A stretch of 64,000 bases of DNA. Source: Planctomycetota bacterium. GTDB taxonomy: Bacteria > Planctomycetota > UBA8108 > UBA1146. The stretch is taken from positions 1 through 64,000 of the forward strand of contig JADHSM010000007.1 of the NCBI GenBank assembly GCA_016776905.1, in the 5' to 3' direction. The translations under genes and the position numbers were made by a program. The first letter of the stretch is position 1; each line of letters opens with the position of its first letter. This document shows, piece after piece, positions 42,686 through 54,285 of this stretch. The notes beneath the pieces were generated by a model. That model was not told where the DNA came from. It was given only the letters and a program-made list of their open reading frames with translations, and searched no databases.

Positions 42686-43696
42686 ATGGTCAGTCAGCAT
42701 ACCGAAATGCCCGCTGTCCTCGGAAAATGGTCCCAAGTTCTCGATGAGAGGGTTCAGGGTCGTTTGGGGACAATTGAGCCGGAATCGCTCAAATTGGCAC
42801 TTATTGAGGCGAATTCAGGTGGAAAAAGGGTTCGGCCTCTTCTTTCTCTGTGGTTTGGCTCCTGTCTAGGTGTGGAAATGGAACGTTTGCTGCCGGTGGC
42901 ATGCCTGACGGAGTGGCTGCACAGCGCATTTCTGATCCATGACGATATTCAAGACGGAGATATCTGGCGCCGAGATCGGCCAACGCTGTGGAAAAGCCAT
43001 GGAATTCCTACGGCTTTGAATGCTGCTGATTGGCTTCTTTCAGCGGTTTATCGGGAAATCTCTTCGATCTCCTTGGATCCTTCTTCCAGAATTCGAATCT
43101 TGGAGGCTGTCAGCGATGTGCATCGAAGAACTGTCGTAGGTCAGCAATTTGATCTTTCTGGACGTGCCGACCCCTCATTCTCATTACAAAGGTATGAAGA
43201 ATTGGTGCGATCTAAAACAGGTCGATATCTCGCTCTGGGTATGGTGTGTGTGGCCATCGTCAAGGGTTTGGACGATGGCGTCGTCGATACTCTCTGGAAT
43301 GTCGGAGATCAGTTAGGGCCGGCTTTTCAAATTCAGGACGATCTTTTAGATTTGACCAAAGGCAAAGGAAGAGGGGGTGAAATGGGGAACGATATTCGGG
43401 AAGGCAAACCTTCCATTCTTTTCGCCCACTCTCTTCAATCTTCCGCCATGACCGATGCTGACAAGTCCAGGTTGGTGTCGATCATGGATCGATCAAGAGA
43501 AGAAACATCGACAACAGACATCCAAGAATGCATAGAAATTTTCGACAAGTGTGGCTCCATCGAGTTTGCGAAGGCGGAAGCCAGAAGTCGGTCTGCTCAG
43601 GGCCTTGGGATATTCAGTGACATCGATGAGTTGTCTCCCGTGATCAAAGCTGAGTTTGAATCCATCTGTGAATATTTGACCGAGAGGAATCGTTAA
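42686..43696 (+). CDS. Polyprenyl diphosphate synthase
   Basis: Start ATG 42686 with GGAG about 6 nt upstream (the frame is open from 42608); product 336 residues. It elongates allylic isoprenoid diphosphates, for example to farnesyl or geranylgeranyl diphosphate. The substrate site GGKRVRPLLSLW is present. The first Asp-rich motif is in HDDIQDGDIWRRDRPT and the second in QIQDDLLDLTKGKG; KTGRY and GNDIREGKPS also match. Residue pattern alone does not fix chain length. First gene of the operon with ddl, a phosphatase and uvrA. Confidence 0.93.
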   Translation: MVSQHTEMPAVLGKWSQVLDERVQGRLGTIEPESLKLALIEANSGGKRVRPLLSLWFGSCLGVEMERLLPVACLTEWLHSAFLIHDDIQDGDIWRRDRPTLWKSHGIPTALNAADWLLSAVYREISSISLDPSSRIRILEAVSDVHRRTVVGQQFDLSGRADPSFSLQRYEELVRSKTGRYLALGMVCVAIVKGLDDGVVDTLWNVGDQLGPAFQIQDDLLDLTKGKGRGGEMGNDIREGKPSILFAHSLQSSAMTDADKSRLVSIMDRSREETSTTDIQECIEIFDKCGSIEFAKAEARSRSAQGLGIFSDIDELSPVIKAEFESICEYLTERNR

Positions 43697-43700
43697 TTTG

Positions 43701-44777
43701 GTGAACTCGAAAAAGAATGTGCTGCTGATTTTTGGTGGAACTTGGAGCGAGAGAGATGTTTCCATCAAGAGTGCTCAGCAAGTACAGCGATGGATTTCCG
43801 ATGCTGGATTTATTGTACGCCCGGTTCGTTGGGACCACGATGGTTGGGTGAAGTGTGAGTCTCAGGATCTTGAAGAAGTCCGCGAAGCTCAGCATCCCGC
43901 AGAATTACTCCAGGAGTTTGTCAATGAAGGAGTCGAAGTGGCCTTCAATTGCCTTCATGGAGGTGCCGGTGAAGACGGCACGGTTGCGGCCTTGTTTCAA
44001 ATGTTCCGTATCGCTCATACAGGAGCCGGTGTCAGTGGTTCTGCGATATCGGCCTGCAAGGTTACTTTTAGGCAACGACTCAAAGGCTTAGGCATCAATG
44101 TTCCTAAAGCGGCTGTTGTTCACCGTGAAGTATGGAGGCTGAAGTCCGACGAAGTGATGCGTGGGATCGTCGAAGAAATAGGACTCCCGTGCATCGTTAA
44201 GGATCCTTTTGGAGGATCGTCTGATGGAGTCTCAGTCGTTTCTGGCAAATCTGAAGTCGTCGATACGATCGGCGGGCTTCTTGAGACTTGTCCGATGATT
44301 CTCGTCGAGCAGTTTTTGTATGGAAAAGAATTGTCGATCCCCTGTTTAGGTTCTCGACAAGGAGCGCTACCCCAGACTTTACAATCGGTTGAGATTTGTC
44401 TTCCAGAAGGAGTTCCTTTTGATCGCAAAGTCAAGGATAGCGGCAAGTATGTCGATCCAGAGAGTCGCCAACTCTGCGACCTCCAAATCATTTGTCCATC
44501 CAGTGTTGATACTGAAGTCAGCCTTGATCTTTCCAGGGCGGTTCGTCAAATACACTTAGAACTCGATTTAGGAACGCTCAGTCGTACCGACTTGATGATT
44601 TGTGGTGACGAATATTTCTTCCTCGAGACGAATACCTGTCCGGGAATGACTCATAGAAGTTTGGTTCCTCTCTCTGCAAAAGAGAGCGGCTTCGAAGGAC
44701 CTGAATTGGTTCGCCGAATGCTGGATGCTGCCATTTCTCAGCATTTGGGACGTGCGACCGGGGGGTCCTTTGCCTGA
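43701..44777 (+). CDS. ddl: D-alanine--D-alanine ligase
   Basis: This ATP-grasp enzyme joins two D-alanines for peptidoglycan precursors. GTG 43701 (TTG 43698 also possible) gives about 358 residues. Motifs seen are LLIFGGTWSERDVSIKSA, VAFNCLHGGAGEDGTVAALF, GLPCIVKDPFGGSSDGVSVV, EQFLYGKELSIPCLG, TDLMICG...FFLETNTCPGMTHRSLVP. The family usually has EVNT.PG..; here the ETNTCPGMT form keeps the Mg/ATP Glu and Asn. Lies 4 bp after the polyprenyl synthase and overlaps the next gene. Supports a peptidoglycan-containing wall. Confidence 0.93.
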   Translation: MNSKKNVLLIFGGTWSERDVSIKSAQQVQRWISDAGFIVRPVRWDHDGWVKCESQDLEEVREAQHPAELLQEFVNEGVEVAFNCLHGGAGEDGTVAALFQMFRIAHTGAGVSGSAISACKVTFRQRLKGLGINVPKAAVVHREVWRLKSDEVMRGIVEEIGLPCIVKDPFGGSSDGVSVVSGKSEVVDTIGGLLETCPMILVEQFLYGKELSIPCLGSRQGALPQTLQSVEICLPEGVPFDRKVKDSGKYVDPESRQLCDLQIICPSSVDTEVSLDLSRAVRQIHLELDLGTLSRTDLMICGDEYFFLETNTCPGMTHRSLVPLSAKESGFEGPELVRRMLDAAISQHLGRATGGSFA

Positions 44778-45657
44778 AAAGAGACCCTTTCAAGACGGTC
44801 TCTTTTCCGGTGACGAATTCCTAAAGTTGCTGAATCTGGTGGAGCTCTCTGGGGAAGGTCTGTTGTCCGATCGTGAACAACTCCGCATGGGGAAATTGTC
44901 GATTGAGATGAAGGGCTTTCGGGATCTGGTGACTTCTGCTGACAGAAATTCAGAAGAGACCCTGATCTCCGGTATACAGACCTTGTTCCCTGAGGATGCG
45001 ATCTACAGCGAAGAATCGGGAGAAGTTCGAGCAACAGGATCGAGACGTTGGATCTTGGATCCTCTAGACGGCACTACGAACTTTGCTCATGGTCATCCTC
45101 TCTTTGCTGTTTCAGCAGGTCTGGTGGATTCTGAAGGTCCAATAGCGGCTGTCATTCACGCCCCAGTGCTCCGGGAAACCTGGTGGGCCACTCGGGGAGG
45201 GGGTGCTTGGGTGCGCCGAGTCTCATCGTCTTCAAATGACGTTGCAGCTCCTCGACCTCTTCATATGGCTACACCTGTTGATCTGGCCTCTTCGTTGTTA
45301 GCGACTGGATTTAGTTATCGCCGAAGAGAAGTTGATCATGGGGCCGTTGATCTCTTTGAAGACTTGTTGCTGAAAGCCAGAGAGATTCGACGAGGGGGAA
45401 GTGCATGTCTTGATCTTGCATTCACAGCTTCGGGGATCTTCGCTGGGTTTTGGGAATTTGAACTGGCTCCTCACGATGTTGCAGCGGGCGCACTTTTAGT
45501 GAGAGAGGCCGGAGGAGTGGTCACCGATGGAGAAGGTGGAGACGATTGGCTTTTCGGCAAGAGTATTATCGCTTCTGCTCCTAGTCTTCATGAAGAATTA
45601 TTGAAACGTGTGGCCCCTGTGACGACCGCTTTGAAAAAGAATTCAGGTTCATCGTGA
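44770..45657 (+). CDS. Inositol monophosphatase family protein
   Basis: TTG 44770 is taken as start, overlapping the ddl stop by 8 bp; the frame is open from 44725, but that would overlap ddl by 53 bp. The 295-residue Mg-dependent sugar-phosphatase family member has EESGE (metal Glu), the signature [19 protein letters not shown] and a C-terminal [20 protein letters not shown]. Substrate could be inositol-1-phosphate, a related sugar phosphate or PAP. Its stop overlaps the uvrA start by 4 bp (GTGA), so the operon is translationally coupled. Confidence 0.9.
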   Translation: MPEKRPFQDGLFSGDEFLKLLNLVELSGEGLLSDREQLRMGKLSIEMKGFRDLVTSADRNSEETLISGIQTLFPEDAIYSEESGEVRATGSRRWILDPLDGTTNFAHGHPLFAVSAGLVDSEGPIAAVIHAPVLRETWWATRGGGAWVRRVSSSSNDVAAPRPLHMATPVDLASSLLATGFSYRRREVDHGAVDLFEDLLLKAREIRRGGSACLDLAFTASGIFAGFWEFELAPHDVAAGALLVREAGGVVTDGEGGDDWLFGKSIIASAPSLHEELLKRVAPVTTALKKNSGSS

Positions 45658-48600
45658 ACAATAAAAATAAAGGACGCCCTCTTATCGTTCGTGGGGCAAA
45701 AGAAAATAATCTCAGAAATATCGATGTAGAAATCCCGCGTGAGCGATTGGTCGTCGTGACTGGCGTCAGTGGATCCGGTAAATCGACCTTGGCTCATGAC
45801 ATCATTTGTCGAGAGGGGCAGCGTCGATTTGTTGAGAGTCTCAGCCCTTATGCTCGGCAATACCTAGGACGCATGGATCGGCCGCAAGTGGAGACTGTGG
45901 AAGGTCTCAGTCCCACCATCGCCATCGATCAAAAAACTATTTCAAGAAATCCACGCTCAACAGTGGGCACTATTACTGAGATATTGGATTTACTGAGGTT
46001 GCTCTACGCGCGATTAGGTACTCCTCATTGTCCGGAGTGTGGAGAGTTGATCGAAGGTCGAAGCCGGGAGCAAATCGTCCTTCATGCCTGGCATCATCAT
46101 TCGGCGAAAGACGTGACGATTTGCGCTCCCATTGTTCTGGAGCGTAAAGGAGAATACCGAAAAGAACTGGAAGACTTACGCGAGCAGGGATTTCAGAGAG
46201 TGCGTATCGACGGAGAAATCCTTAGGCTGTCTGAAGAAATCGTATTGGCCAGATATGAGCGTCACACCATCGAAATTGTCCTAGACCGTGTGAAGTTGGT
46301 CGATGGCAAAAGAGGACGCTTTGCGGAGGCTGTTGAGAAAGCCCTCTCTCTGGGCAATGGACTTGTGAACCTTGTCATCGGTGACGAAGCGACTCTCTTT
46401 TCTAGCCGATTAGGCTGCACTTCTTGCTCCGTCACTATTCCCGAACTCGAACCCCGATTGTTTTCTTTCAATAGCCCTCTGGGAGCTTGTGATCGTTGCG
46501 ATGGTCTCGGCCGACGTCGATCGCCTTCTGAAGAAAGCATGGTTAAAGATCCTGACTTGTCCATCGACGATGGCGCCTTGCAATTGCGTAAGCAAGGAAA
46601 GGTGATCCGAGGTCTGGGTATTCCGTGGAAGATACTCACCGATGCTATGGCCGAGATTCGTATTGATGGCTCCCGGCCGTGGAAAAAATTGACTCAACGA
46701 GCACGTCAGTTTCTGTTGGAAGGTGCAGCCTCGATCGGTCATAAATCGGACTGGCCCGGATTAATTCAGTTATCCGAAGTCGCCTACGACTTGCATGGGG
46801 GGCGGGAACTGGAACGATGGATGCCGTACTCTCCATGTCGAAGTTGTCATGGAAGTCGACTCCAGCCAGCAGCGAGATCAGTGCTCTTTAAGAATCGTGG
46901 CATTCAAGAGATTTGCGACATGACCGTTGAGCAAGCCACTCAGTTTTTCGCGACTCTGATCCTCGATGATCGAGAGGCTTTGATCGGCCAATCCATATTC
47001 CCCGAGATTGGGGCTCGATTAGAATTCCTCGATAAAGTGGGTTTGGGATATTTAGCCATCGGGCGATCTGCTGACACACTTTCCGGAGGTGAAGCACAAA
47101 GGATACGATTGGCGAGCCAATTGGGGAGTGGACTTCGAGGCGTGCTCTATGTGTTGGATGAACCTTCTATTGGGCTACACGCCTCTGACAATGCCACCAT
47201 GTTGGAAATGCTCAGAGGGCTCCGGGACAAAGGTAATTCGCTACTGGTCGTAGAACATGACCGGGAAACGATCGAGAGTGCCGATCACGTCATCGATATT
47301 GGTCCCGGTGCGGGGATTCATGGCGGGGAGGTCACGGGCGAAGGCACCGTCAGTCAGTTACGCAAGAGTCCTCGATCTGTCACGGGGGATTATCTCAGTG
47401 GTAGATCTGAAATCGCGATCCCTCAACAGCGAAGAAAAGCACAGGGGCATTTGGTGGTGCGCGGTGCAAGGATGCACAATCTCAACAATATCGATGTTGA
47501 AATCCCTTTAGGGTGCCTTGTTGTCATTTCGGGTGTGAGCGGTTCAGGTAAAAGTACTCTTGTTCAAGGCATTTTGCAGCCCGCTGTTGCTGATCATTTG
47601 GAGTTGTTAACCGAGCCACCTGGGGATCATGACGACGTCGAGGGCTTGGATGAGATCGACAAAATGATTCGTATCGATCAGAGCCCGATCGGTAGAACTC
47701 CACGATCCAATTCAGGAACTTACACAAAGGTCTTTGATGATATCCGGGATCTCTTCGCCAAAACCCCAGAAGCCAGAGCGCGTGGATGGAAAAAGGGTCG
47801 CTTTTCGTTCAACGTCAAAGGGGGTCGCTGTGAAGCGTGTGAAGGTGCCGGTGTCACAACAATAGGGATGCAGTTCATGGCAGACATTCAGGTGGTCTGC
47901 GACGAGTGTCAGGGGACACGATTTAATGAAGAGACTCGGACGGTGAGATGGCGCGGCCATGACGTCTCCGAGGTTCTCGCTCTTTCGATCGACGATGCTG
48001 CTCGTCTTTTTGAAGATGTCCCACAGGTGTTTTCGACATTGGACACTTTGCAGAAAGTGGGATTGGGGTACGTCTCTTTGGGGCAGCCCAGTACCACACT
48101 TTCTGGGGGTGAAGCCCAACGGGTCAAATTGGCCACAGAATTGAGAAAAAGAAGCACTGGGAAGACTCTATACATCCTCGACGAGCCGACAACTGGATTG
48201 CACTTTGCGGATGTTCAGAATCTCCTCAACTGTCTTCAGGCCCTCGTCGAAAGAGGCAACTCCGTCATCGTGATCGAACATTGTATGGACGTGATCAAGC
48301 AAGCGGATCACGTGATCGATCTGGGTCCTGAGGGAGGAGCTGGGGGTGGGCGTATCGTGGCTTGTGGCACCCCCGAGGAAATCATAAAAACTAAAGGTCT
48401 GACAGCTCAAGCTTTGAAACCGGAGATGACGGGTGTCCATAAAAAGGTGACCCAGAAAGGGAAAAAGAGGGGATCCGGAAAAGGGGAACCCACCGATCGA
48501 TTTATCATTGAAGGTGCTCGTCAAAATAATCTTAAAGATGTCAGAGTTGAAATCCCAGCAGGAGAAATGACTGTGATTACAGGTCCGAGTGGTTCAGGTA

Positions 48601-51380
48601 AGAGCACTTTGGCCTTCGATATTTTGTTCTCCGAGGGACAGAGACGGTATTTAGAAAGCTTGTCGACATACGCCAGAAGATTTTTAGGCCGTATGGATCG
48701 TGCTCTTGTCGATCGAGTCGAGGGGATTGCACCGGCGGTGGCTATCGATCAGAGGAATCGTGGCAGTAATCCTCGGTCCACTGTCGCAACCTCTACTGAG
48801 ATTTACGATTATTTGCGGATCCTGTTTGCTCGGGCAGGTGAGGCGTCTTGCACCACCTGTGACGTTCCTTTGGAATCGGCAACTCCTGCCGTCGCCAGTC
48901 GTCGCATCCTTGAGGAACGAGGTGAGGAACCTACTCTACTTTTGGCTCCTCTCAATGCTCCCTTTCCAGATCTAGGATCTTTGCAGAGGGAAGGCTTTGC
49001 TCGTTTGAGGTTGAATGGATCGGAAGTTCTTCGTTTTGACGAGATCAACGATTCGGAGATGATTGAAAATGCTGACCAGGTCGACGTGGTCGTTGATCGA
49101 TTGAAGCCTGGGAAGTCAGGGCGCGCTCGTGTCGCTGAAAGTGTCGAGGAATGTTATCGGAGGGGATTGGATCGCCTCATTGTTGCCGATGCGAGTGGGC
49201 AAGAGGTGGCAAGATATACGCGTCATCTTTCATGTCCTTCGGGTCACATGATGTTGACGGAAGAATTGTCTCCTCGATTATTTTCGTTCAATCATCATTC
49301 AGGGGCTTGTTCAGGTTGTTCTGGATTAGGTGTTCTGAAACAGGTCGATCCTCGATTACTGATTACGGATGAGAGTCAGCCTCTCTTTAGTGGAGCGATG
49401 GAACATCGTCTCGGTTCCTGGATCGGTCGACGCAGCTCTCGTGTCAGAAAAGTTATCGATGCAGCACTGGAAGCTCATGGCTTTGACCCCAAATCTCCTG
49501 TGCAGGAGTTGGGTGAGGATGGTTGGAATCTGATTCTTCACGGAACCGGTGATCAATCTTATCCGGTTCGATACAGAACTCGTCGAGGCAGCGGTCGTTT
49601 GCGTCAAGTGACGGGATCGACCTGGGAGGGTCTGATTCAAAGAGTCTCCGCCTGGCACCAGAGGGCCGGTTCTCCTCGTTGGAGACGAGCCATCGAAGAT
49701 CATTTGGCGATTCGTCCATGTCCCGGCTGCTCCGGGGGGCGATTGAAACCCGAATTATTGGCGGTCAGGATTGAAGGTAAGAATATCTCTGACCTGTGCC
49801 AGTTGACGGTTTCCTCCGCTCTTGAGTTTTTTAATAGTTTGACGTTGAGCGGCTATCGTAAAGAGGTGGCTCAGCAGATTCATACGGAAGTGGCGAGTCG
49901 TCTAGGATTCTTAGAACAAGTCGGATTGGGATATCTAGGGTTGGACAGAGCGACCGAATCACTTTCAGGCGGAGAATCCCAAAGAATACGATTGGCGACT
50001 CAAATTGGTAATCAATTGGTCGGTGTCCTTTATGTTCTGGACGAACCGACGATAGGTCTGCACCCCAGAGATGTCGATCGCTTGTTGGATTCGTTGGTCT
50101 CCCTTAAAGATCAAGGCAACACATTAGTGGTCGTTGAGCATGACGAAAGAACGATGAATCGTGCGGATCACATCGTGGATATGGGTCCTGGAGCGGGAGT
50201 CGAAGGAGGGGAAGTCGTTGCAGAAGGAACACCCGAATCGTTGAGGAATAATACCCAATCACGGACGGGTGACTTTTTAGCGGGTCGTGAACGGGTCTAC
50301 GAGATCTCTGAAAGACGCTCTCCCGAAAATGGCGAATTGACCGTTGTTGGAGCAAGAGCAAATAATCTTAAAAATTTAACGGTGTCGTTTCCAAAGGGAG
50401 TTTTGACCTGTGTCACAGGCGTTTCCGGATCTGGGAAATCTTCTCTGGTCATGGATATCCTTGCTCGCGAATTGGCCACTCAGTTGGCCGGTGCGAGACC
50501 TGCGAGTGCGGAACATGAGCGTCTCGAAGGAGTCGAAGGCTTCGATGGATTAGGAGTCATTGACCAACAACCTTTGGGTAGAACTCCTTCTTCGAATGCC
50601 GCCACTTACACAGGGCTGATGACTCCAATGCGCGGATTGTATGCCAAAACAGCCTTGGCTCGCTTAAGGGGTTGGGGACCTGGCCGTTTCTCATTCAATG
50701 TTGCCGGGGGTCGTTGTGAAACCTGTGAAGGTAAAGGAGGTGTATTGATTGAAATGCATTTCCTGAGCGACGTTTGGGTCAAGTGCGACGATTGCCACGG
50801 GAAGCGATATGAGTCCGAAACTTTGGAAGCCCGCTGGAAAGGGCACAGCATTGCAGATGTCCTCGAGATGGACGTTCGGCAGGCGCGCCAGGTTTTCGAC
50901 GGCATTCCAGCGATTTCATCGATGTTGACCGCTCTTGAAGATGTGGGTCTGGGGTATTTAAGTTTGGGACAGTCAGCGACGACACTTTCAGGTGGGGAAG
51001 CCCAGAGAGTGAAGTTGGCATCTGAATTGGGGCGTCGATCGCGAGGACGGAAAATATACATTTTAGACGAGCCTACGACGGGACTTCATTTCGGTGACGT
51101 AAAACTGTTGGTGAAAATGTTACATAGACTCGTGGACAGAGGCGATACCGTGGTGGTCATTGAGCACGATATGGACCTTGTTGCGAGTGCTGACCATGTC
51201 ATCGATCTGGGCCCAGATGGTGGAGGTGCCGGGGGAGGTATTGTTGCTGAGGGGACACCGGAAGAAGTCGCCAAATGCCGAAAGAGTTACACGGGAAAAG
51301 CTTTGTCAGAGAGTTTTAAGGCCGCAAAAAAAACGTCTGCTCGTAAAAAGTCTGTGAAAACGAAATCAGGCGGAAAGTAG
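45654..51380 (+). CDS. uvrA: Tandem-duplicated (double-length) excinuclease subunit UvrA
   Basis: The 1908-residue UvrA is made of two full copies joined head to tail; GTG 45654 overlaps the upstream gene by 4 bp. UvrA finds bulky DNA damage and loads UvrB. Each copy has two ABC ATPases. The four Walker A motifs (GxSGSGKS) start near 37, 627, 977 and 1589, all with intact signature (LSGGEAQR or LSGGESQR) and Walker B (LDEP). Each copy has its own zinc modules: CPECG and CEACEGAG...CDECQG in the first, CTTCD and CETCEGKG...CDDCHG in the second. A Lys/Gly-rich linker lies at about 920-945. The copies have diverged, so the fusion is old. Chlamydiae also have double-length UvrA. One chain may replace the usual homodimer. 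Confidence 0.97.
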   Translation: MNNKNKGRPLIVRGAKENNLRNIDVEIPRERLVVVTGVSGSGKSTLAHDIICREGQRRFVESLSPYARQYLGRMDRPQVETVEGLSPTIAIDQKTISRNPRSTVGTITEILDLLRLLYARLGTPHCPECGELIEGRSREQIVLHAWHHHSAKDVTICAPIVLERKGEYRKELEDLREQGFQRVRIDGEILRLSEEIVLARYERHTIEIVLDRVKLVDGKRGRFAEAVEKALSLGNGLVNLVIGDEATLFSSRLGCTSCSVTIPELEPRLFSFNSPLGACDRCDGLGRRRSPSEESMVKDPDLSIDDGALQLRKQGKVIRGLGIPWKILTDAMAEIRIDGSRPWKKLTQRARQFLLEGAASIGHKSDWPGLIQLSEVAYDLHGGRELERWMPYSPCRSCHGSRLQPAARSVLFKNRGIQEICDMTVEQATQFFATLILDDREALIGQSIFPEIGARLEFLDKVGLGYLAIGRSADTLSGGEAQRIRLASQLGSGLRGVLYVLDEPSIGLHASDNATMLEMLRGLRDKGNSLLVVEHDRETIESADHVIDIGPGAGIHGGEVTGEGTVSQLRKSPRSVTGDYLSGRSEIAIPQQRRKAQGHLVVRGARMHNLNNIDVEIPLGCLVVISGVSGSGKSTLVQGILQPAVADHLELLTEPPGDHDDVEGLDEIDKMIRIDQSPIGRTPRSNSGTYTKVFDDIRDLFAKTPEARARGWKKGRFSFNVKGGRCEACEGAGVTTIGMQFMADIQVVCDECQGTRFNEETRTVRWRGHDVSEVLALSIDDAARLFEDVPQVFSTLDTLQKVGLGYVSLGQPSTTLSGGEAQRVKLATELRKRSTGKTLYILDEPTTGLHFADVQNLLNCLQALVERGNSVIVIEHCMDVIKQADHVIDLGPEGGAGGGRIVACGTPEEIIKTKGLTAQALKPEMTGVHKKVTQKGKKRGSGKGEPTDRFIIEGARQNNLKDVRVEIPAGEMTVITGPSGSGKSTLAFDILFSEGQRRYLESLSTYARRFLGRMDRALVDRVEGIAPAVAIDQRNRGSNPRSTVATSTEIYDYLRILFARAGEASCTTCDVPLESATPAVASRRILEERGEEPTLLLAPLNAPFPDLGSLQREGFARLRLNGSEVLRFDEINDSEMIENADQVDVVVDRLKPGKSGRARVAESVEECYRRGLDRLIVADASGQEVARYTRHLSCPSGHMMLTEELSPRLFSFNHHSGACSGCSGLGVLKQVDPRLLITDESQPLFSGAMEHRLGSWIGRRSSRVRKVIDAALEAHGFDPKSPVQELGEDGWNLILHGTGDQSYPVRYRTRRGSGRLRQVTGSTWEGLIQRVSAWHQRAGSPRWRRAIEDHLAIRPCPGCSGGRLKPELLAVRIEGKNISDLCQLTVSSALEFFNSLTLSGYRKEVAQQIHTEVASRLGFLEQVGLGYLGLDRATESLSGGESQRIRLATQIGNQLVGVLYVLDEPTIGLHPRDVDRLLDSLVSLKDQGNTLVVVEHDERTMNRADHIVDMGPGAGVEGGEVVAEGTPESLRNNTQSRTGDFLAGRERVYEISERRSPENGELTVVGARANNLKNLTVSFPKGVLTCVTGVSGSGKSSLVMDILARELATQLAGARPASAEHERLEGVEGFDGLGVIDQQPLGRTPSSNAATYTGLMTPMRGLYAKTALARLRGWGPGRFSFNVAGGRCETCEGKGGVLIEMHFLSDVWVKCDDCHGKRYESETLEARWKGHSIADVLEMDVRQARQVFDGIPAISSMLTALEDVGLGYLSLGQSATTLSGGEAQRVKLASELGRRSRGRKIYILDEPTTGLHFGDVKLLVKMLHRLVDRGDTVVVIEHDMDLVASADHVIDLGPDGGGAGGGIVAEGTPEEVAKCRKSYTGKALSESFKAAKKTSARKKSVKTKSGGK

Positions 51381-51432
51381 CCACTCGTAGGGGGCTTTCT
51401 AATCACAGTCCTTCTCATGGGTAGTGTTTCGT

Positions 51433-52557
51433 TCACTCTGCCGCAAGGTCTCGTGTTCGCTCTAGGAGTTGTTGCTCTAACTGCGCCTGTCTCGACAATC
51501 CGTTGACCAATCCTCTGAGAGCTTCTTCCAGATCACTGGATGCTTTCTGGCCTTTGCCCCTGAATTCTAAGAGGTCGCGAACTATCTCAGTCGTTCTTCG
51601 CACTTCGACTGCTCCTTCAGCGTAGCGATTCGCACATTCGTGCAGTGCGATGAACGCGCCTTCTCGATCTCCAGGACTGTTCAGGATTCTCCAAGGACGG
51701 CTTCTGATTTCAGTGACTAAGCCATGTAGATCGTGACTGGTGTCATTCAAGTTTTCCACGGTGTGGCGAATCGGAGCCCTGTTCTCTTGTAGAATTTCAT
51801 GGAGATCATCGAGTATGCGATCGGTTTTTCGGCCAACTATGGAAATGGATTCTGCAGTATCAGGAAGGATTTGAGCGTGGGTTCGCAGCTCTTGAAGTAG
51901 TTCTTCAGCATTCTGGATCGACTGAAGAATGGGAATGCGACCTTCTCTCACAAGTTGCCGGAGTTCTTGAGAGGCTGAGTTGAGACTTTCTCCTGCCGTG
52001 ACAAGGGTGCTGGTCATCTCGTACAACCCGCCTGATCTATTCACGAAATCACCCAGTCTACCCACGGACTCTGCCGCTCTTCGTAGCGCACTGAGGGCGA
52101 TCGAGGATTGCTGTTCGTCATGATATTTTTTTCCGAGATCCACCACCAATATATCAGTCTCTAGTATCGATTCGGTATGACCGGGGGTGATGTCGATGGT
52201 GTTGCCTCGATTCTCCAATTGGCGCAACTGCACCTTTGATCCCGCTGTAATCCGGTGTTTAGCATTCCGTGAGATATTGGCATGGGCGACGAATAGAGGT
52301 AGAGAGGCGTCAGAATTTTCAGCTTCAAGTTTTTCAATAAACTCAATGCTATGAACTTTTCCGATGGGGTGTCCCCGGAAGGTCACTAGGGTCCCAGTTT
52401 CGATGAGACCGACGTCTTCTAGGGAGAAGCTGATCTGTTCCTCAGAAGCATTCGCAAGATCAGGAAGTGGCAACTGCGACACGAGGGCCAACGTGATCAA
52501 TAAGAAAAAGAGAAGTCCCCATCTTTTGTGGAAAGATTGTTGATTCTTCGGCATTTT
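51433..52557 (-). CDS. MCE/MlaD-type lipid-binding membrane protein
   Basis: Start ATG 52557 (GGGAGAG 6 nt upstream); frame open to 52632. The 374-residue protein has an N-terminal signal anchor (WGLLFFLLITLALVSQLPL). One MlaD/MCE domain follows (VGLIETGTLVTFRGHPIGKVHSIEF, later VQLRQLENRGNTIDITPG). A long helical, coiled-coil tail makes up the rest (from about residue 160). MCE proteins bind or channel phospholipids between membranes. No Mla ATPase or permease is adjacent, so the transporter partners, if any, lie elsewhere. Confidence 0.85.
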   Translation of the reverse strand, partial: KMPKNQQSFHKRWGLLFFLLITLALVSQLPLPDLANASEEQISFSLEDVGLIETGTLVTFRGHPIGKVHSIEFIEKLEAENSDASLPLFVAHANISRNAKHRITAGSKVQLRQLENRGNTIDITPGHTESILETDILVVDLGKKYHDEQQSSIALSALRRAAESVGRLGDFVNRSGGLYEMTSTLVTAGESLNSASQELRQLVREGRIPILQSIQNAEELLQELRTHAQILPDTAESISIVGRKTDRILDDLHEILQENRAPIRHTVENLNDTSHDLHGLVTEIRSRPWRILNSPGDREGAFIALHECANRYAEGAVEVRRTTEIVRDLLEFRGKGQKASSDLEEALRGLVNGLSRQAQLEQQLLERTRDLAAE

Positions 52558-52682
52558 GACTCTCCCTATTGATCCATGATCGATCCGGCAAAGAGAAACG
52601 AGTTCAACTTTGCCATCCTGATGTATCGACACAATTCAGGAGCTTCTTCATATCTTTTTCGAAAGCTGAGATCCGGTGTGCT

Positions 52683-53096
52683 TTAGGAGGTGGATCCGGG
52701 AAAGAGCGATTGCCACCAATCAACATGTTGTAATTGGGACTCTATTCGTTCTTTCCGTGATCCGAGGTATTCGAAAGGGGGAGCGGTTTCAGCGTGTGAA
52801 CCGGAAAGGATCAAAATCACAGCCCGAGCATTGTACCGAACCCAGCGATCTTCGTCGGTCAGTACGGGAAACAGGAGTGGAACGTATTCACGATTCCCTG
52901 TTTGTTGAATCAGGTGAATTGTTTGCGTTCGTATGGCGGCATCCTGATTCAGCAGCCCCGGCCAGGTTCCTCCTCCATCGCTCACGATGAGAGAGGACGT
53001 TTGGCAACCTTGACCACATATTGTGACGAGGATCAACAACGGCAATGCCCAGCGTAAGGACTGCAGTAGATGCTCATTGACGGGGTGTCTCTTCAT
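52683..53096 (-). CDS. Small HEAT-like lipoprotein
   Basis: The 137-residue protein has a basic start, a hydrophobic helix (WALPLLILVTI) and a lipobox-like CGQGC, so it is probably a lipoprotein. About residues 50-95 carry one HEAT-type repeat (AIRTQTIHLIQQTGNREYVPLLFPVLTDEDRWVRYNARAV, split across its helices). No enzymatic motif. It is 125 bp upstream of the MCE gene on the same strand and may be co-transcribed. Function unknown. Confidence 0.7.
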   Translation of the reverse strand: MKRHPVNEHLLQSLRWALPLLILVTICGQGCQTSSLIVSDGGGTWPGLLNQDAAIRTQTIHLIQQTGNREYVPLLFPVLTDEDRWVRYNARAVILILSGSHAETAPPFEYLGSRKERIESQLQHVDWWQSLFPGSTS

Positions 53097-53228
53097 GATG
53101 TCCCCTTTCAGGATCTTATTTTCGCAATTCTGACACGAGGGTCAAGGTCGGGGTTGGTGGAGGTGACCGATGGGAGGTGATAGCCTGCTGGAGTTACCAA
53201 GGAAACGGTTTTGAATTTGGGGTTTTTC

Positions 53229-54281
53229 ATGGGGCCGCTGGAGTGTGATCATCTTGTTGTTGGGGCCGGTTCTACCGGTCTTGCTGTCGTGGATCATTTG
53301 CTCCGCAGAGAAGCGGGCTCTGTGCTTCTGATCGATAGCCATGAAACCCCACAATCTCGCTTAGGAGCCCCTAGAGCTCCCCTCATTCCCGCTGAAGGTG
53401 ATCGTTGGTCTCGGTGGAGTCGTCGAGGTCAAGAGCTCTATGAGGGCTGGGACAGCTGGCTTGAGATCGACCCCGGGCTTCGCAGAAGCGGAGTGTTGAT
53501 CATGGGGGAACAGTGCACGACGGATGGCGAAATTTTAGATTCCGAAAAAATGAAGCATCGCTGGTCCGGATTGAGTGACACCGATTCATGGGCCACATTT
53601 CTGGGGCATGGAGCCACTGTGGATGCCATGGAGGTGAGCAGTGCTCTGATGTGGCGCATGAGAAAAGGTGGAGGCCGTTTCCATGGAGGGGCCGCATTGC
53701 ACTCTCTCGAAGAGGCTTCAGATGGAGTTCATTTTTCCACTTCGAGGCGGCAAGGTTTTGCTTCCCATGTCTTTCTCTGTGTCGGGGCACATTCGACCAA
53801 ACTTCTTGAAGGCTTTGGTGTGCGCCATGGCCATAGGCTTGAAACAGTTTCCGAATTCACTCTGGCTTGGGATGGCGAGGTGCCACCCTTGATTCATTGG
53901 CCGAAAGAAAAAGCGGTCTTGTTTCGATCATCGAAAGATGAAGTAGAGATCATACTCCAGGCAGATTTAGAGGATGCGGATCAACCCGGTCCTCTCCCGG
54001 ATCCCACTGTCTGTTGGGAGAATCTCTCTGAATTTCGCAAGAAATGGTGCTCTTGGCTTCCACCTTTGGAGGACGCCGCTGTTAAGCGAGCAAGAGCGCG
54101 GCATCGAGTTTCATTCTCAGAAGAATCTAGCACTCTCTACGCGAGTGCCGGAGGACGAATTGTCATGCCAGGCTCTTGTGGCGAGCACAGCGAGTTACTT
54201 TTTCCTGTGATGGCAGAAGAGGCCGTCGAGCAGGTCCTTGCCGGTAGTACGGGTGGACTTCTAGAGGATCTTGAAGGGTAA
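53229..54281 (+). CDS. FAD-dependent amine/amino-acid oxidase (DAO family)
   Basis: ATG 53229 (GGGG about 6 nt upstream; frame open from 53211) gives 350 residues. The Rossmann FAD loop is VVGAGSTGLA (GxGxxG at 12-17). A DAO-type layout follows, with LLIDSHE and GVLIMGEQ. The C-terminal FAD-contacting strand reads LYASAGGRIVMPGSCGEHSELLFPVMAEEAVEQVL. Members oxidise D-amino acids, glycine or sarcosine. The specificity is not readable here. It overlaps or abuts the class IV aminotransferase gene downstream, as a putative operon of amino-acid catabolism. Confidence 0.82.
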   Translation: MGPLECDHLVVGAGSTGLAVVDHLLRREAGSVLLIDSHETPQSRLGAPRAPLIPAEGDRWSRWSRRGQELYEGWDSWLEIDPGLRRSGVLIMGEQCTTDGEILDSEKMKHRWSGLSDTDSWATFLGHGATVDAMEVSSALMWRMRKGGGRFHGGAALHSLEEASDGVHFSTSRRQGFASHVFLCVGAHSTKLLEGFGVRHGHRLETVSEFTLAWDGEVPPLIHWPKEKAVLFRSSKDEVEIILQADLEDADQPGPLPDPTVCWENLSEFRKKWCSWLPPLEDAAVKRARARHRVSFSEESSTLYASAGGRIVMPGSCGEHSELLFPVMAEEAVEQVLAGSTGGLLEDLEG

Positions 54282-54285
54282 CGGA

